DNA of 64,000 bases, taken from the NCBI RefSeq assembly GCF_001428565.1, contig NZ_LMIA01000001.1, positions 1 through 64,000 on the forward strand, given 5' to 3'. This document shows positions 15,745 to 23,971 of the stretch, in pieces. The notes beneath the pieces were generated by a model. It searched no databases, was not told the origin of the DNA, and was given only the letters and a program-made list of their open reading frames with translations. Source of the DNA: Nocardioides sp. Root190 (GTDB lineage Bacteria; Actinomycetota; Actinomycetes; Propionibacteriales; Nocardioidaceae). Position 1 is the stretch's first letter. The number at the start of each line of letters is the position of its first letter. The position numbers and the translations under genes are program-made.

Positions 15745-16772
15745 CGACTCTCGCGATCGGCTCCGGCACCGTCGCCTCGCTCGGTGTGCGCAAGGCCGCC
15801 ATCCTGCTCATCCAGCTCGGCAAGGAGCGCGCCGCCCAGGTCATGGCGCACCTGTCGGACGCCGAGGTCGAGAACATCTCGGCCGAGATCGCCCGCCTCG
15901 ACGCCGTGTCGGCGAGCGAGACCAGCCAGGTGCTGACCGAGTTCCACGACCTCGCCACGGCCCACGCCCACGTGACCCAGGGCGGCTTCGGGTTCGCCCA
16001 GCAGCTCCTGGAGCAGTCGCTCGGTCCGGAGCGGGCGAAGGAGATCATGGAGCGGCTGCACGCAGCCGCCGTCCAGATGCCCTTCCAGTTCCTGCACCGC
16101 GCCGACCCCGCGCAGCTGCGCAGCTTCATCGCCGACGAGCACCCGCAGGTGATCGCGCTCGTGCTCGCCCACATGGCGGCGGACAAGGCATCCCTGCTGC
16201 TCAGTGGACTTCCTGCCCACCAGCAGGCGGTCGTGGCCCACCGGATCGCCGTGATGGACCGGACCTCGCCCGAGATCGTGCGCACCGTCGAGGCCATTCT
16301 CGAGCGCAAGCTCTCCTCGATGCTGCAGCCCGCCGAGGTCTCGCGGGTCGGTGGACTCGACCCCCTCGTCAACATCATCAACCGCTCCGACCGCCCGACC
16401 GAGCGCCAGATCGTCGAGGGCCTCGAAGGTCTCGACCCGGCCCTGGCCGACGAGGTCCGCAGCCGGATGTTCATGTTCGAGGACGTCGTCGGTCTCGACG
16501 ACCGCTCGATCCAGCAGGTGCTGCGCCAGGTCGACACCGCGGACCTCGCCCTCGCCCTCAAGGGTGTCAGCGAAGCCGTCCGCTCGAAGATCACCGGCAA
16601 CCTGTCCGAGCGTGCGGCCGAGAACCTCCTCGAGGAGGTCGAGCTGCTCGGTGCCGTCCGTCTGGCACAGGTCGAGGAGGCCCAGCAGGGCGTCATCCGG
16701 ACCATCCGTCAGCTCGAGGAGCAGGGCCAGATCATGGTCCGGCGAGGAAACGACGATGAGTTCATTGTCTGA
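15741..16772 (+). CDS. fliG: Flagellar motor switch protein FliG
   Basis: FliG couples MotA torque to rotation. The 343-residue product has the N-terminal FliF-binding part (GVRKAAILLIQLGKERAAQV), the EHPQ motif of the middle domain (FIADEHPQVIALVLAHM), and the C-terminal charged torque helix (LKGVSEAVRSKITGNLSERA). GTG 15741 overlaps the fliF stop. Its last 17 bases overlap fliH. Confidence 0.97.
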   Translation: MTTLAIGSGTVASLGVRKAAILLIQLGKERAAQVMAHLSDAEVENISAEIARLDAVSASETSQVLTEFHDLATAHAHVTQGGFGFAQQLLEQSLGPERAKEIMERLHAAAVQMPFQFLHRADPAQLRSFIADEHPQVIALVLAHMAADKASLLLSGLPAHQQAVVAHRIAVMDRTSPEIVRTVEAILERKLSSMLQPAEVSRVGGLDPLVNIINRSDRPTERQIVEGLEGLDPALADEVRSRMFMFEDVVGLDDRSIQQVLRQVDTADLALALKGVSEAVRSKITGNLSERAAENLLEEVELLGAVRLAQVEEAQQGVIRTIRQLEEQGQIMVRRGNDDEFIV

Positions 16773-17532
16773 GGCCAGCGGCGTGCGAGCCAGCGAGCAC
16801 GGCGCGTGGGCCGAAGAGATTGAGGGCGCGTCCGTCCGAGGAACGAGGACGGAACCGCGTGTCTCGAAATCTGAGGCCAGCGGCGTGCGAGCCAGCGAGC
16901 ACGCCGTGCCGGAGCTGCGGGTCGGCAACTGGACCCGCCTGGGCGGTTCGGCCGTCCTCGGGGACCGGGTCACCGAGTCGATGCTGGACGTCCTGGCGGA
17001 GAAGGCACGTGAGGCCGCTCGCGCCCAGGGCTATGCCGTGGGCTGGGCGGAAGGGCGTCGTACCGCCGCCGGGGAGGCACTCCGCGAGGAGGCCGCCCGG
17101 GTCGACTCCCACGCCGCCGCAGAGTCTCGTCGCGCCGCGGAGCACCGCGCCGCGATCGATGCGCTGGGCCGGGCCGCCGAGCAGGTGAGGGGGTTGCTCG
17201 ACGGCCTGGCCGCAGCGATCGAGGAGCAGGCGACCGACCTCGCCCTCGCCCTGACCGCCGAGATCCTCGGCGCCCGCGCTGCGACCGCGACCGCACCGGA
17301 CGTCGTCGCCCGCGTGCTGCAGGTGCTGCCCGCTGCGCCGGTCGGCACGGTGCGGCTGCACCCCTCCGTCGCGGACGCCAGCTCCGTCCGCGATCTCGCC
17401 GACCGCGGCCTGACCGTCCTGCCCGACCCCACGTTGGGACGGGCCGACGCCCTGGTCGAGTCCCCCGACGGCTCGGTCACCGACCTGCGGGTCGACGAGG
17501 CCATGGCGCGCGTCCGGGGGGTCCTCGGATGA
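16756..17532 (+). CDS. fliH: Flagellar export ATPase regulator FliH, with repeat insertion
   Basis: FliH (258 residues) holds the ATPase FliI at the export gate. The Ala/Glu-rich coiled coil (AREAARAQGYAVGWAEGRRT, then EQATDLALALTAEILGARAA) and the C-terminal domain (VRLHPSVADASSVRDLADRG) fit the family. ATG 16756 lies inside the fliG end. The N-terminus holds SEASGVRASEH twice, at residues 5-15 and 39-49, encoded by a 34-bp identical repeat 102 bp apart, so about 34 codons look like an inserted repeat element that kept the frame. The stop overlaps fliI as ATGA. Confidence 0.9.
   Translation: MSSLSEASGVRASEHGAWAEEIEGASVRGTRTEPRVSKSEASGVRASEHAVPELRVGNWTRLGGSAVLGDRVTESMLDVLAEKAREAARAQGYAVGWAEGRRTAAGEALREEAARVDSHAAAESRRAAEHRAAIDALGRAAEQVRGLLDGLAAAIEEQATDLALALTAEILGARAATATAPDVVARVLQVLPAAPVGTVRLHPSVADASSVRDLADRGLTVLPDPTLGRADALVESPDGSVTDLRVDEAMARVRGVLG
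16768..16903 (+). repeat. 34-bp direct repeat, 102 bp apart, inside fliH
   Basis: TCTGAGGCCAGCGGCGTGCG and the next 14 bases are identical at 16768-16801 and 16870-16903. The offset is 102 bp (34 codons), so the reading frame is kept. The sequence between includes a CCGTCC/GGACGG dyad. Confidence 0.95.
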
Positions 17533-18863
17533 GTGTCGAGCTGTCGGCGCCCACGTTCGACGCCGTACGCCGTGAGCGTGCCCTCGTCGCCGCCGGACCC
17601 CTGCACCTCGGGACCGTGAGCGAGCTCGTCGGTCTGCACCTCGAGGTCCGCGGCCTCCCGGTCGCCGTCGGTGACCTGGTCGAGGTGCGCACCACCAGGG
17701 GTCCGCTCCTGGCCGAGGTCGTCGCGCTCCGCGCCGCCGGTGCGATCTGCCTCCCCGTCGGTGTCACCACCGGCGTCCGGGTCGGCGACCACGTCAGGTC
17801 CACCGGCGGTCCGCTGCGGATCCGGGTCGGCGACGCACTGCGCGGCCGCGTCCTGGACGGCCTCGGCCGCCCGATCGACGGTGGCCCCTCCCTCGATGCG
17901 CTGCCCGGCCTGGTCAGCGTCACCACCGACCACGAGACACCCGATCCCCTGTCCCGGCCGCGGATCACCGCACCGCTCGGTCTCGGTGTCCGTGCCCTCG
18001 ACGCCCTCGTGCCCGCCGGTCGCGGTCAGCGGCTCGGCATCATGGCCGGCTCCGGTGTCGGCAAGTCCTCGCTCCTGTCGATGATCGCGCGGGGCACCGA
18101 TGCGGCCATCAACGTCATCGCCCTCGTCGGCGAGCGCGGCCGTGAGGTGCGTGAGTTCATCGACGGCGACCTCGGACCCGAGGGCCTGGCCCGCTCGATC
18201 GTCGTCGTGGCGACGTCCGACGCACCGGCCGTCGAGCGGCTGCGGGCAGCGTTCACCGCCACCCGGATCGCGGAGTACTTCCGCGACTCCGGCTCCGACG
18301 TGCTGCTGATGATGGACTCGCTCACCCGGGTCGCCATGGCCCAGCGCGAGATCGGCCTGTCCGCCGGCGAACCGCCTGCCACCCGCGGCTACCCGCCCAG
18401 CGTCTTCGGTCTCCTGCCCCGCATCCTCGAACGGGCCGGCACCTCCTCGACCGGCTCGATCACCGGTCTCTACACCGTCCTCGTCGAGGGCGACGACCTC
18501 CAGGACCCGATCGGCGACACCGCCCGCTCGATCCTCGACGGCCACGTCGTGCTCACCCGCGACCTCGCCACCGCCGGCCACTTCCCCGCGGTCGACGTGC
18601 TCGAGTCGATCTCCCGCGTGCACCGCGCCGTCACCACCCCGGCCCAGCAGGCCGACGCCGCCCGGCTGCGGCGGATGCTGGCTGCGCACCGCTCGGTCAA
18701 GGAGCTCGTCGAGATCGGCGCGTACGTCGCCGGCGCCGACGAGCACGCGGACGCGGCCCTGGCACGGCTGCCCCGGATCGAGTCCTTCCTCCGCCAGTCG
18801 ATGGACGAGATCACCCCGACCGACCAGACCTGGTCCCGCTTGTCCGAGCTGGTGTCGTCATGA
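17529..18863 (+). CDS. fliI: Flagellum-specific ATPase FliI
   Basis: FliI is the F1-like hexameric ATPase of flagellar export. The 444-residue product has the Walker A site GSGVGKSSLL (near residue 175), the segment NVIALVGERGREVREFIDGD, Walker B DVLLMMDSLTRVAMAQREIG, and the YPPSVFGLLPRILERAG motif of FliI/YscN proteins. Length is normal. It overlaps fliH by ATGA and fliJ by ATGA. Confidence 0.98.
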   Translation: MSVELSAPTFDAVRRERALVAAGPLHLGTVSELVGLHLEVRGLPVAVGDLVEVRTTRGPLLAEVVALRAAGAICLPVGVTTGVRVGDHVRSTGGPLRIRVGDALRGRVLDGLGRPIDGGPSLDALPGLVSVTTDHETPDPLSRPRITAPLGLGVRALDALVPAGRGQRLGIMAGSGVGKSSLLSMIARGTDAAINVIALVGERGREVREFIDGDLGPEGLARSIVVVATSDAPAVERLRAAFTATRIAEYFRDSGSDVLLMMDSLTRVAMAQREIGLSAGEPPATRGYPPSVFGLLPRILERAGTSSTGSITGLYTVLVEGDDLQDPIGDTARSILDGHVVLTRDLATAGHFPAVDVLESISRVHRAVTTPAQQADAARLRRMLAAHRSVKELVEIGAYVAGADEHADAALARLPRIESFLRQSMDEITPTDQTWSRLSELVSS

Positions 18864-19300
18864 CCGGCCGCGTCCACCCCGACGACCGCGGACTCGCCGC
18901 CGTCGCCCGGGTCCGTTCCATCCGGGAGAGCGACAGCCGGATCGGCCTCCAGCTCGTCCTCGCCGAGGAGGCCGCCGTCATCGCTCGCCTCGACGAGCTG
19001 ACCCGCACCATCGCCACGGCCACCGTGCCGGTCGAGACCACCCCCGCGGCCCTGCTCGCCCAGCACACCGCGCTGGCCAACGTCGGCGTGCTCGTCCAGG
19101 AGGCCCGTGCTGCCCGGGTGACCGCTGAGGTGATCAGCGCGGAGGCCCGCTCCCGGTGGGGCGCCGACCGCGCGCGGCTGGCCGCGGTCGAGCACCTCCT
19201 CGAGAACCGGGCGACCGGGCGTCGTACGGAAGCGGCGAAGCGGGAAGCCCGTGATGCCGACGACATCGCAGCCCAGCGCTGGGCGAGGAGCCACCGATGA
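18860..19300 (+). CDS. fliJ: Flagellar protein FliJ
   Basis: FliJ is the central-stalk coiled coil of the export ATPase. The 146-residue product is helical and charged (RVRSIRESDSRIGLQLVLAE, then HTALANVGVLVQEARAARVT, ending KREARDADDIAAQRWARSHR). Sequence identity in this family is low, so identification rests on size, coiled-coil pattern and position directly after fliI. It overlaps the next gene by ATGA. Confidence 0.88.
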   Translation: MTGRVHPDDRGLAAVARVRSIRESDSRIGLQLVLAEEAAVIARLDELTRTIATATVPVETTPAALLAQHTALANVGVLVQEARAARVTAEVISAEARSRWGADRARLAAVEHLLENRATGRRTEAAKREARDADDIAAQRWARSHR

Positions 19301-20247
19301 GCATCGATCTCGTCACTGCCCGGATCGGCCAGATCCAGGCGCAGCTGGCCCAGTTCGCGTCCACGACCAACGCCACCACGGCGGTCACCGGCGCCGAGTT
19401 CTCCACCGAGCTCACCGCCGCGACCCCGGCCGACGCCAACGGCGTCAGCGGGCAGGACGTGGTCGACGAGGCCAAGAAGTACCTCGGCCTGCCCTACGTC
19501 TGGGGCGGGACGAGCATCGAGAAGGGCGTCGACTGCTCCGGCCTGGTGCAGTCCGTGTACAAGGCGCTCGGCTACGACCTGCCGCGGGTCTCGGCCGACC
19601 AGGCACGTTCCGGCACCCCCGTCGCGAGCATGGCCGACGCCCGGCCCGGCGACCTGATCGCGTGGGACAACTCCAGCCGCAACAACGGTGCGGACCACAT
19701 CGCGATCTACATCGGCGACGGCAAGATGATCGAGGCACCGCGCACCGGCCTCGACGTCCGCATCGTCGACGTCCCGTCCACGCCCGACATGATCCGTCGG
19801 ATCATCGACACCCCGGCGGCTGCCGCGACCGGCTCCACCGGTGGGGGCGGCGCCGCCGCGCGGGTCGGGACCGAGACGCCGTACGCCGACCTGATCAACA
19901 CCGCCGCCGCCCGCACCGGCGTGCCCGGAGAGCTGCTCGCCGCCGTGGCGCGGCAGGAGTCGGGCTTCGACCCGCGGGCCGTGAGCCCCGCAGGTGCGCA
20001 GGGCCTGATGCAGCTGATGCCCGGCACCGCGCGCAGCCTCGGCGTCGAGAACTCCTTCGATCCCGCCCAGGCGATCGACGGCGCCTCGCGGCTGCTGGCC
20101 TCGCTCATGGACCGGTTCGGAACGGCCGAGCTGGCCCTGGCGGCGTACAACGCCGGCCCCGGGGCGGTCACCCGCTACGGCGGCATCCCGCCCTACCCCG
20201 AGACCCAGAACTACGTCCGCAACGTGATGGCGATGGTGAGGAACTGA
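19297..20247 (+). CDS. NlpC/P60 plus lytic transglycosylase fusion, FlgJ-like rod hydrolase
   Basis: This 316-residue protein carries two peptidoglycan-cleaving domains. Residues about 50-165 are NlpC/P60: the catalytic Cys is in GVDCSGLVQS, the His in DHIAIYIGDG, with LGLPYVWGG before. Residues about 200-316 are an SLT (lysozyme-like) domain: catalytic Glu in VARQESGFDPRAVSPAGAQG, then LMQLMPGTARSLGV and LALAAYNAGPGAVTRYGG. There is no signal peptide, so it is probably exported by the flagellar apparatus, as FlgJ is. It sits between fliJ and fliK. It probably opens the thick wall for the rod, cutting both glycan and peptide. Confidence 0.92.
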   Translation: MSIDLVTARIGQIQAQLAQFASTTNATTAVTGAEFSTELTAATPADANGVSGQDVVDEAKKYLGLPYVWGGTSIEKGVDCSGLVQSVYKALGYDLPRVSADQARSGTPVASMADARPGDLIAWDNSSRNNGADHIAIYIGDGKMIEAPRTGLDVRIVDVPSTPDMIRRIIDTPAAAATGSTGGGGAAARVGTETPYADLINTAAARTGVPGELLAAVARQESGFDPRAVSPAGAQGLMQLMPGTARSLGVENSFDPAQAIDGASRLLASLMDRFGTAELALAAYNAGPGAVTRYGGIPPYPETQNYVRNVMAMVRN

Positions 20248-21386
20248 TGAGCATCGCACCCTTCCTGCCGGGTCTCCCGGCTCCCCTCCCCGGCGCCGGT
20301 ACGACGCCCGGCGCGCCGCCCGAGGAGGGCCAGTCCGCCTTCGGCGACGCTCTCGCGGCGGCTCTCGCGGGAGCGGCTCTCGTGCCCGCCGAGTTGTCGG
20401 TTGTGCCCGCCGAGTTGTCGGTTGCTCCCGCCGAGTTGGGGGTTTCGGCCGACCAGCCGTCTGCTCCAGTGGGGTCACCGGACCGGACGCTGACGCCCCA
20501 CCCGCTCACGGCGGCCGGCCTGACCACGGGTCAGCCACCCGCCGAGGCGGCTCCCGGCCTGCCGGGCGCGATCCCACCGGTGATCGCGGTGAGCCAGGCG
20601 ACCGGTCGGCCGGTCACGGCGGCCGACGGCGCCGACATACCGACCGCGCACGACGGCGCGAAGTCGGCAGGGAGGACCGAGTCCCCTGCGGTCCCGGCCG
20701 TCGGTACGACCGGCTCGGGGGCGCCAACCGACAACTCGGCGAGCACAACCGACAACTCAACGGGCGACAACCCCCAACTCGGCGGGCACACCACCAGCTC
20801 GAGCGTGGGGATCACCAGCCCGCGCGTGGAGACCAGCAGCTCGCCGGTGGAGCGGGCCGTCGTGCAGCAGGTCTTCCCCGAGGTGACCAAGGTCGTGACC
20901 ACGGCCGGCAACGGCACGCACCGGATCACGCTGACCCTGCAGCCCGAACAGCTCGGCGAGGTGCGGGTGACCCTGGTGGTCCGCGACGGGTCCGTGCACG
21001 TGAAGCTCGCCGGCGGGGAGGGTGGCGACAGTGCCGCCGTCCACCGCGCGCTGGCCAGCGGGGCTCCGGAGCTCCAGCGGCTGCTCGAGCGCACCGGCGC
21101 CGAGGCGCGGATCAGTGTGCGTGATGCCTTCGGCCAGCTGACCAGCACCGCACCGACGACCGCGACCGCGCCGGGTGCCCCGAGCACCCCGTCCGGCCAG
21201 TCCGGCCAGTCCGGCCAGTCCGGCACCGGCGCCCAGATGCAGGAGGGGCGCAGCGACCAGGCGTCGCGCGACCAGCCCCGGGACCAGCGCGACCCGCGCG
21301 GCGACCGGGCCCGGCGACACGAGCCGATCCGGCCCGTCGTCCACGAACCCGTCACCGACACCGGTCGTCTCGACCGGACCGTCTGA
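20247..21386 (+). CDS. fliK: Flagellar hook-length control protein FliK
   Basis: FliK measures hook length and switches export specificity. The 379-residue product has a long disordered N-terminus rich in Ala, Pro, Ser and Thr, and the FliK C-terminal domain around residues 225-300 (HRITLTLQPEQLGEVRVTLV, then VHRALASGAPELQRLLERTG). The tail has SGQSGQSGQSG and a basic Arg/Asp region. Two repeat arrays lie in its disordered part (20382-20444 and 20726-20789) as inverted copies of one 21-bp unit. TGATG couples it to the hydrolase gene. Confidence 0.92.
   Translation: MSIAPFLPGLPAPLPGAGTTPGAPPEEGQSAFGDALAAALAGAALVPAELSVVPAELSVAPAELGVSADQPSAPVGSPDRTLTPHPLTAAGLTTGQPPAEAAPGLPGAIPPVIAVSQATGRPVTAADGADIPTAHDGAKSAGRTESPAVPAVGTTGSGAPTDNSASTTDNSTGDNPQLGGHTTSSSVGITSPRVETSSSPVERAVVQQVFPEVTKVVTTAGNGTHRITLTLQPEQLGEVRVTLVVRDGSVHVKLAGGEGGDSAAVHRALASGAPELQRLLERTGAEARISVRDAFGQLTSTAPTTATAPGAPSTPSGQSGQSGQSGTGAQMQEGRSDQASRDQPRDQRDPRGDRARRHEPIRPVVHEPVTDTGRLDRTV
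20382..20789. repeat. Inverted arrays of a 21-bp unit within fliK
   Basis: Three tandem copies of GTGCCCGCCGAGTTGTCGGTT-like sequence lie at 20382-20402, 20403-20423 and 20424-20444 (the third with GGGGG), coding VPAELSV-type heptads. The reverse complement occurs three times at 20726-20746, 20747-20767 and 20769-20789, in mirrored order, so the two arrays form an imperfect inverted repeat of about 63 bp with a 281-bp loop. Confidence 0.93.
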
Positions 21387-21389
21387 CCC

Positions 21390-21422
21390 CCGAAGCACCA
21401 CCGAAGCACCACCGAAGCACGA
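21390..21422 (+). repeat. Three tandem 11-bp units between fliK and flgD
   Basis: CCGAAGCACCA occurs three times in tandem (the last copy with one change) just after the fliK stop and before the flgD ribosome-binding site. Confidence 0.9.
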
Positions 21423-21441
21423 CGAGCAGAGGAGCAGGAGC

Positions 21442-21909
21442 ATGTCGATCGGCCCCACCGAGGGCGTCACCTACGGCGTGACCTCGGGCGCCCAGAGCAC
21501 GGCGACAACGACCGGTTTCGGGGACCAGCAGGTCTTCCTGGAGCTGATGGTCGCGCAGATGCGCTACCAGGACCCGCTCAACCCCACTGACTCCTCGGAG
21601 TTCATGGCGCAGACCGCACAGTTCACGGCCCTGGAGAAGATGCAGGCCGTCGCCGACCAGACGGCGATGCTGCTCAGCGCCCAGCTGTCCTTCGGCGCCA
21701 GCTCGATGATCGGCCAGACCGTGCGGTGGTACGACGACGCCGGGGCCGAGCAGAGCGGCACCGTGCAGGGCACGACCTACCTCTCGACCGGCCCGGTGCT
21801 CAGCGTCGACGGGCACGAGGTGCCGATCACCGACGTCATCAGCGTCGGCAGCGCACCCACCATCACTCCCCCGCCGCCGTCCGGCAGCACCGGCACCACC
21901 ACCGCCTGA
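21442..21909 (+). CDS. flgD: Flagellar hook assembly protein FlgD
   Basis: FlgD is the scaffold or cap for hook polymerisation. The 155-residue product has the diagnostic N-terminal part QQVFLELMVAQMRYQDPLNP followed by DSSEFMAQTAQFTALEKMQ. The C-terminal FlgD fold is reduced to a short segment (MIGQTVRWYDDAGAEQSGTV) and a Pro/Gly/Thr tail, as in Gram-positive versions. The GGAGCAGGAG site fixes ATG 21442. Confidence 0.95.
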   Translation: MSIGPTEGVTYGVTSGAQSTATTTGFGDQQVFLELMVAQMRYQDPLNPTDSSEFMAQTAQFTALEKMQAVADQTAMLLSAQLSFGASSMIGQTVRWYDDAGAEQSGTVQGTTYLSTGPVLSVDGHEVPITDVISVGSAPTITPPPPSGSTGTTTA

Positions 21910-21936
21910 CCCACCCGCACCTCGAAGGAGAACACC

Positions 21937-22785
21937 ATGCTTCGCTCACTCTTCGCCGGCATCTCCGGCCTTCGCGTCAACCAGACGATGCTCGACGTCA
22001 CCGGCAACAACATCGCCAACGCCAACACCACCGGCTTCAAGGCGAGCACCACCGTCTTCTCCGACACGCTCAGCCAGATGCTGACCGCGTCCTCGGGCGG
22101 CAACGCCGAGCGCGGCGGCACCAACCCGATCCAGATCGGGTTGGGTGTGCAGCTGGCGGCGACGTCGACCAACTTCGGCCAGGGCTCGGCGCAGCTGACC
22201 GGCCGCCCGACCGACGTGATGCTGCAGGGCGACGGCTTCTTCGTGATGCGTGACGGCGCGGAGAACGTCTACTCCCGCGCCGGTGCCTTCACCTTCGACC
22301 AGTCCGGCCTCCTCGTGGCGCCGAGCGGCATGCGGGTGCAGGGCTACGCCCTGGACGGCGCGGGCCTGCCGACGGGCGGCCTGACCGATGTCGACCTCAC
22401 CATGATCAACGGCACCCTGCCGCCGGGCGTCGAGCTCACGTCGTACTCCATCGCCGCCGACGGCAAGGTCCGCGGCGTCTTCTCCGACGGCGTGCAGCGC
22501 GACGTCTGCCAGCTCGCCGTCGCGGACTTCACCAACCCGATGGGCCTGGAGAAGATCGGCGACACAGCCTTCCGCGAGTCCGCCAACTCCGGCCCGGTCC
22601 AGGTCGGCGTCGCCGGCGAGGGCCAGCGCGGCCAGATCATGGCCGGCGCGCTGGAGATGTCCAACGTCGACCTGTCCGCCGAGTTCACCAACCTGATCCT
22701 GGCCCAGCGCGGCTTCCAGGCGAGCTCGCGCGTCATCACGACCAGCGACCAGGTCCTCGAGGAGCTCGTCAACATCAAGCGCTGA
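21937..22785 (+). CDS. flgE: Flagellar hook protein FlgE (FlgE/FlgG family)
   Basis: This is the hook or distal-rod subunit. The 282-residue product has the N-terminal motif MLRSLFAGISGLRVNQTMLD, then VTGNNIANANTTGFKAST, the DVMLQGDGFFVMRDG segment, and the C-terminal SNVDLSAEFTNLILAQRGFQ. Position after flgD indicates FlgE, but its length is nearer to FlgG than to most FlgE proteins. No separate FlgF or FlgG is in the locus, so it may serve both hook and distal rod. AAGGAG precedes the ATG. Confidence 0.9.
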   Translation: MLRSLFAGISGLRVNQTMLDVTGNNIANANTTGFKASTTVFSDTLSQMLTASSGGNAERGGTNPIQIGLGVQLAATSTNFGQGSAQLTGRPTDVMLQGDGFFVMRDGAENVYSRAGAFTFDQSGLLVAPSGMRVQGYALDGAGLPTGGLTDVDLTMINGTLPPGVELTSYSIAADGKVRGVFSDGVQRDVCQLAVADFTNPMGLEKIGDTAFRESANSGPVQVGVAGEGQRGQIMAGALEMSNVDLSAEFTNLILAQRGFQASSRVITTSDQVLEELVNIKR

Positions 22786-22797
22786 ATCACCGGAATT

Positions 22798-22825
22798 CTC
22801 AGGGCAGCGCCGTCCGGGCCGATGG
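22798..22825 (+). promoter_or_regulatory. FliA-type promoter of flbD-motA-motB-fliL
   Basis: CTCAGG (22798-22803), 15 nt, CCGATGG (22819-22825), just after flgE. The predicted leader to the flbD GTG at 22887 is about 54 nt. It shows that the motor genes can be transcribed separately from the basal-body operon. Confidence 0.75.
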
Positions 22826-22886
22826 AAGCGACGTAGTGCCACGGATGGCACTCGAGCTTCGAAACCACGCACACGGAGGTGCCGCG

Positions 22887-23204
22887 GTGATCTCGTTGAC
22901 CCGACTCTCGGGGACCACGTTCCTGCTGAACGCGGATCTCGTCGAACGCGTGGACTGCACCCCTGACACCGTGGTGACCCTGGTGGACGGAACCAAGTAC
23001 CTCGTCTCGGAATCCCTGGACGAGGTCCTCGCGGCCGTCGTCGACTACCGCGCGGCGATCGTCGCCCGCGCTGCCCTGCCGGACGCTGCGATGCTGCCGC
23101 CGGTTCGCGGAGGTGTGCGGTCCCCGCGGCTGAGCGCCGTGCCGTTGCCGGGCAGCGGTGGCACCGATCGACCCCGCGATCGTCATCAGGGAGGGCAGTC
23201 ATGA
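22887..23204 (+). CDS. flbD: FlbD family flagellar protein
   Basis: This is a small FlbD-family protein (105 residues; family usually about 70) of unknown biochemical role, found next to motA in many Gram-positives. The core VISLTRLSGTTFLLNADLVE followed by DCTPDTVVTLVDGTKYLVSE is diagnostic. The GTG at 22887 has GGAGG upstream; an ATG at 22836 lies at the expected transcription start and is less likely. The C-terminal 35 residues are an extension. The stop overlaps motA as ATGA. Confidence 0.92.
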   Translation: MISLTRLSGTTFLLNADLVERVDCTPDTVVTLVDGTKYLVSESLDEVLAAVVDYRAAIVARAALPDAAMLPPVRGGVRSPRLSAVPLPGSGGTDRPRDRHQGGQS

Positions 23205-23971
23205 AGGACTTCGCGAGCAGCATCGGCATCGGCGGCGCCCTCGGCGTCATCATGCTCGCCAACATCCTCGAGGGCGGCAGCCCGGCGAGCCTCTTCCTGA
23301 TGCCTCCGCTGCTGCTGGTCTTCGGCGGCACGCTGCTGGTGAGCGTCGCCGGCGGGACGATGGCGGACGCGAAGAACGCCGTCACCTCGGTCAGGACCGC
23401 ACTGTTCGGCAAGGTCGCCACCTCGGCGGACGTCGTACCCGTCGTCGTCGGCCTCTCGGACGCGGCCCGCCGCGAGGGCATGCTCGCCCTCGAGAGCCGC
23501 CTCGAGGGCATCGACGACCCGTTCCTGGTCAAGGGCGTCACGCTGGCCGTCGACGGGATCGACCCCGAGGAGCTGCGCGACATCATGGAGGCCGAGCTGC
23601 ACGCCAAGCGCTCGACCGACAAGCACGCCGCGAAGTTCTTCACCGACGCCGGCGGCTACGCGCCGACCATCGGCATCGTCGGCACCGTGATGAGCCTGGT
23701 CCACGTCCTGGAGAACCTCGCCAAGCCGGACGAGCTCGGCCACATGATCGCCGCTGCCTTCCTCGCCACCCTCTGGGGCGTGCTGTCGGCCAACGTCCTC
23801 TGGCTGCCCATCGCGGCCCGGCTCAAGCGGCTCAGCGAGCTGGAGTGCACCCGGATGGAGATCGTCATCGAGGGCGTCGCGGCGATCCAGGCCGGCGCGA
23901 ACCCCCGCGTCGTCGCCCAGAAGCTGCGCTCGCTGCTGCCTGCTGGCGAACAGGTCGACGAGGCTGCCTGA
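23201..23971 (+). CDS. motA: Flagellar motor stator protein MotA
   Basis: MotA forms, with MotB, the ion channel that turns the rotor. The 256-residue product has four membrane segments, for example GIGGALGVIMLANILEGG, PPLLLVFGGTLLVSVAGGTM, then the family segments PTIGIVGTVMSLVHVLENL and MIAAAFLATLWGVLSANVLW. The cytoplasmic loop between segments 2 and 3 carries the charged residues that contact FliG. It overlaps flbD and motB (TGATG). Confidence 0.96.
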   Translation: MKDFASSIGIGGALGVIMLANILEGGSPASLFLMPPLLLVFGGTLLVSVAGGTMADAKNAVTSVRTALFGKVATSADVVPVVVGLSDAARREGMLALESRLEGIDDPFLVKGVTLAVDGIDPEELRDIMEAELHAKRSTDKHAAKFFTDAGGYAPTIGIVGTVMSLVHVLENLAKPDELGHMIAAAFLATLWGVLSANVLWLPIAARLKRLSELECTRMEIVIEGVAAIQAGANPRVVAQKLRSLLPAGEQVDEAA

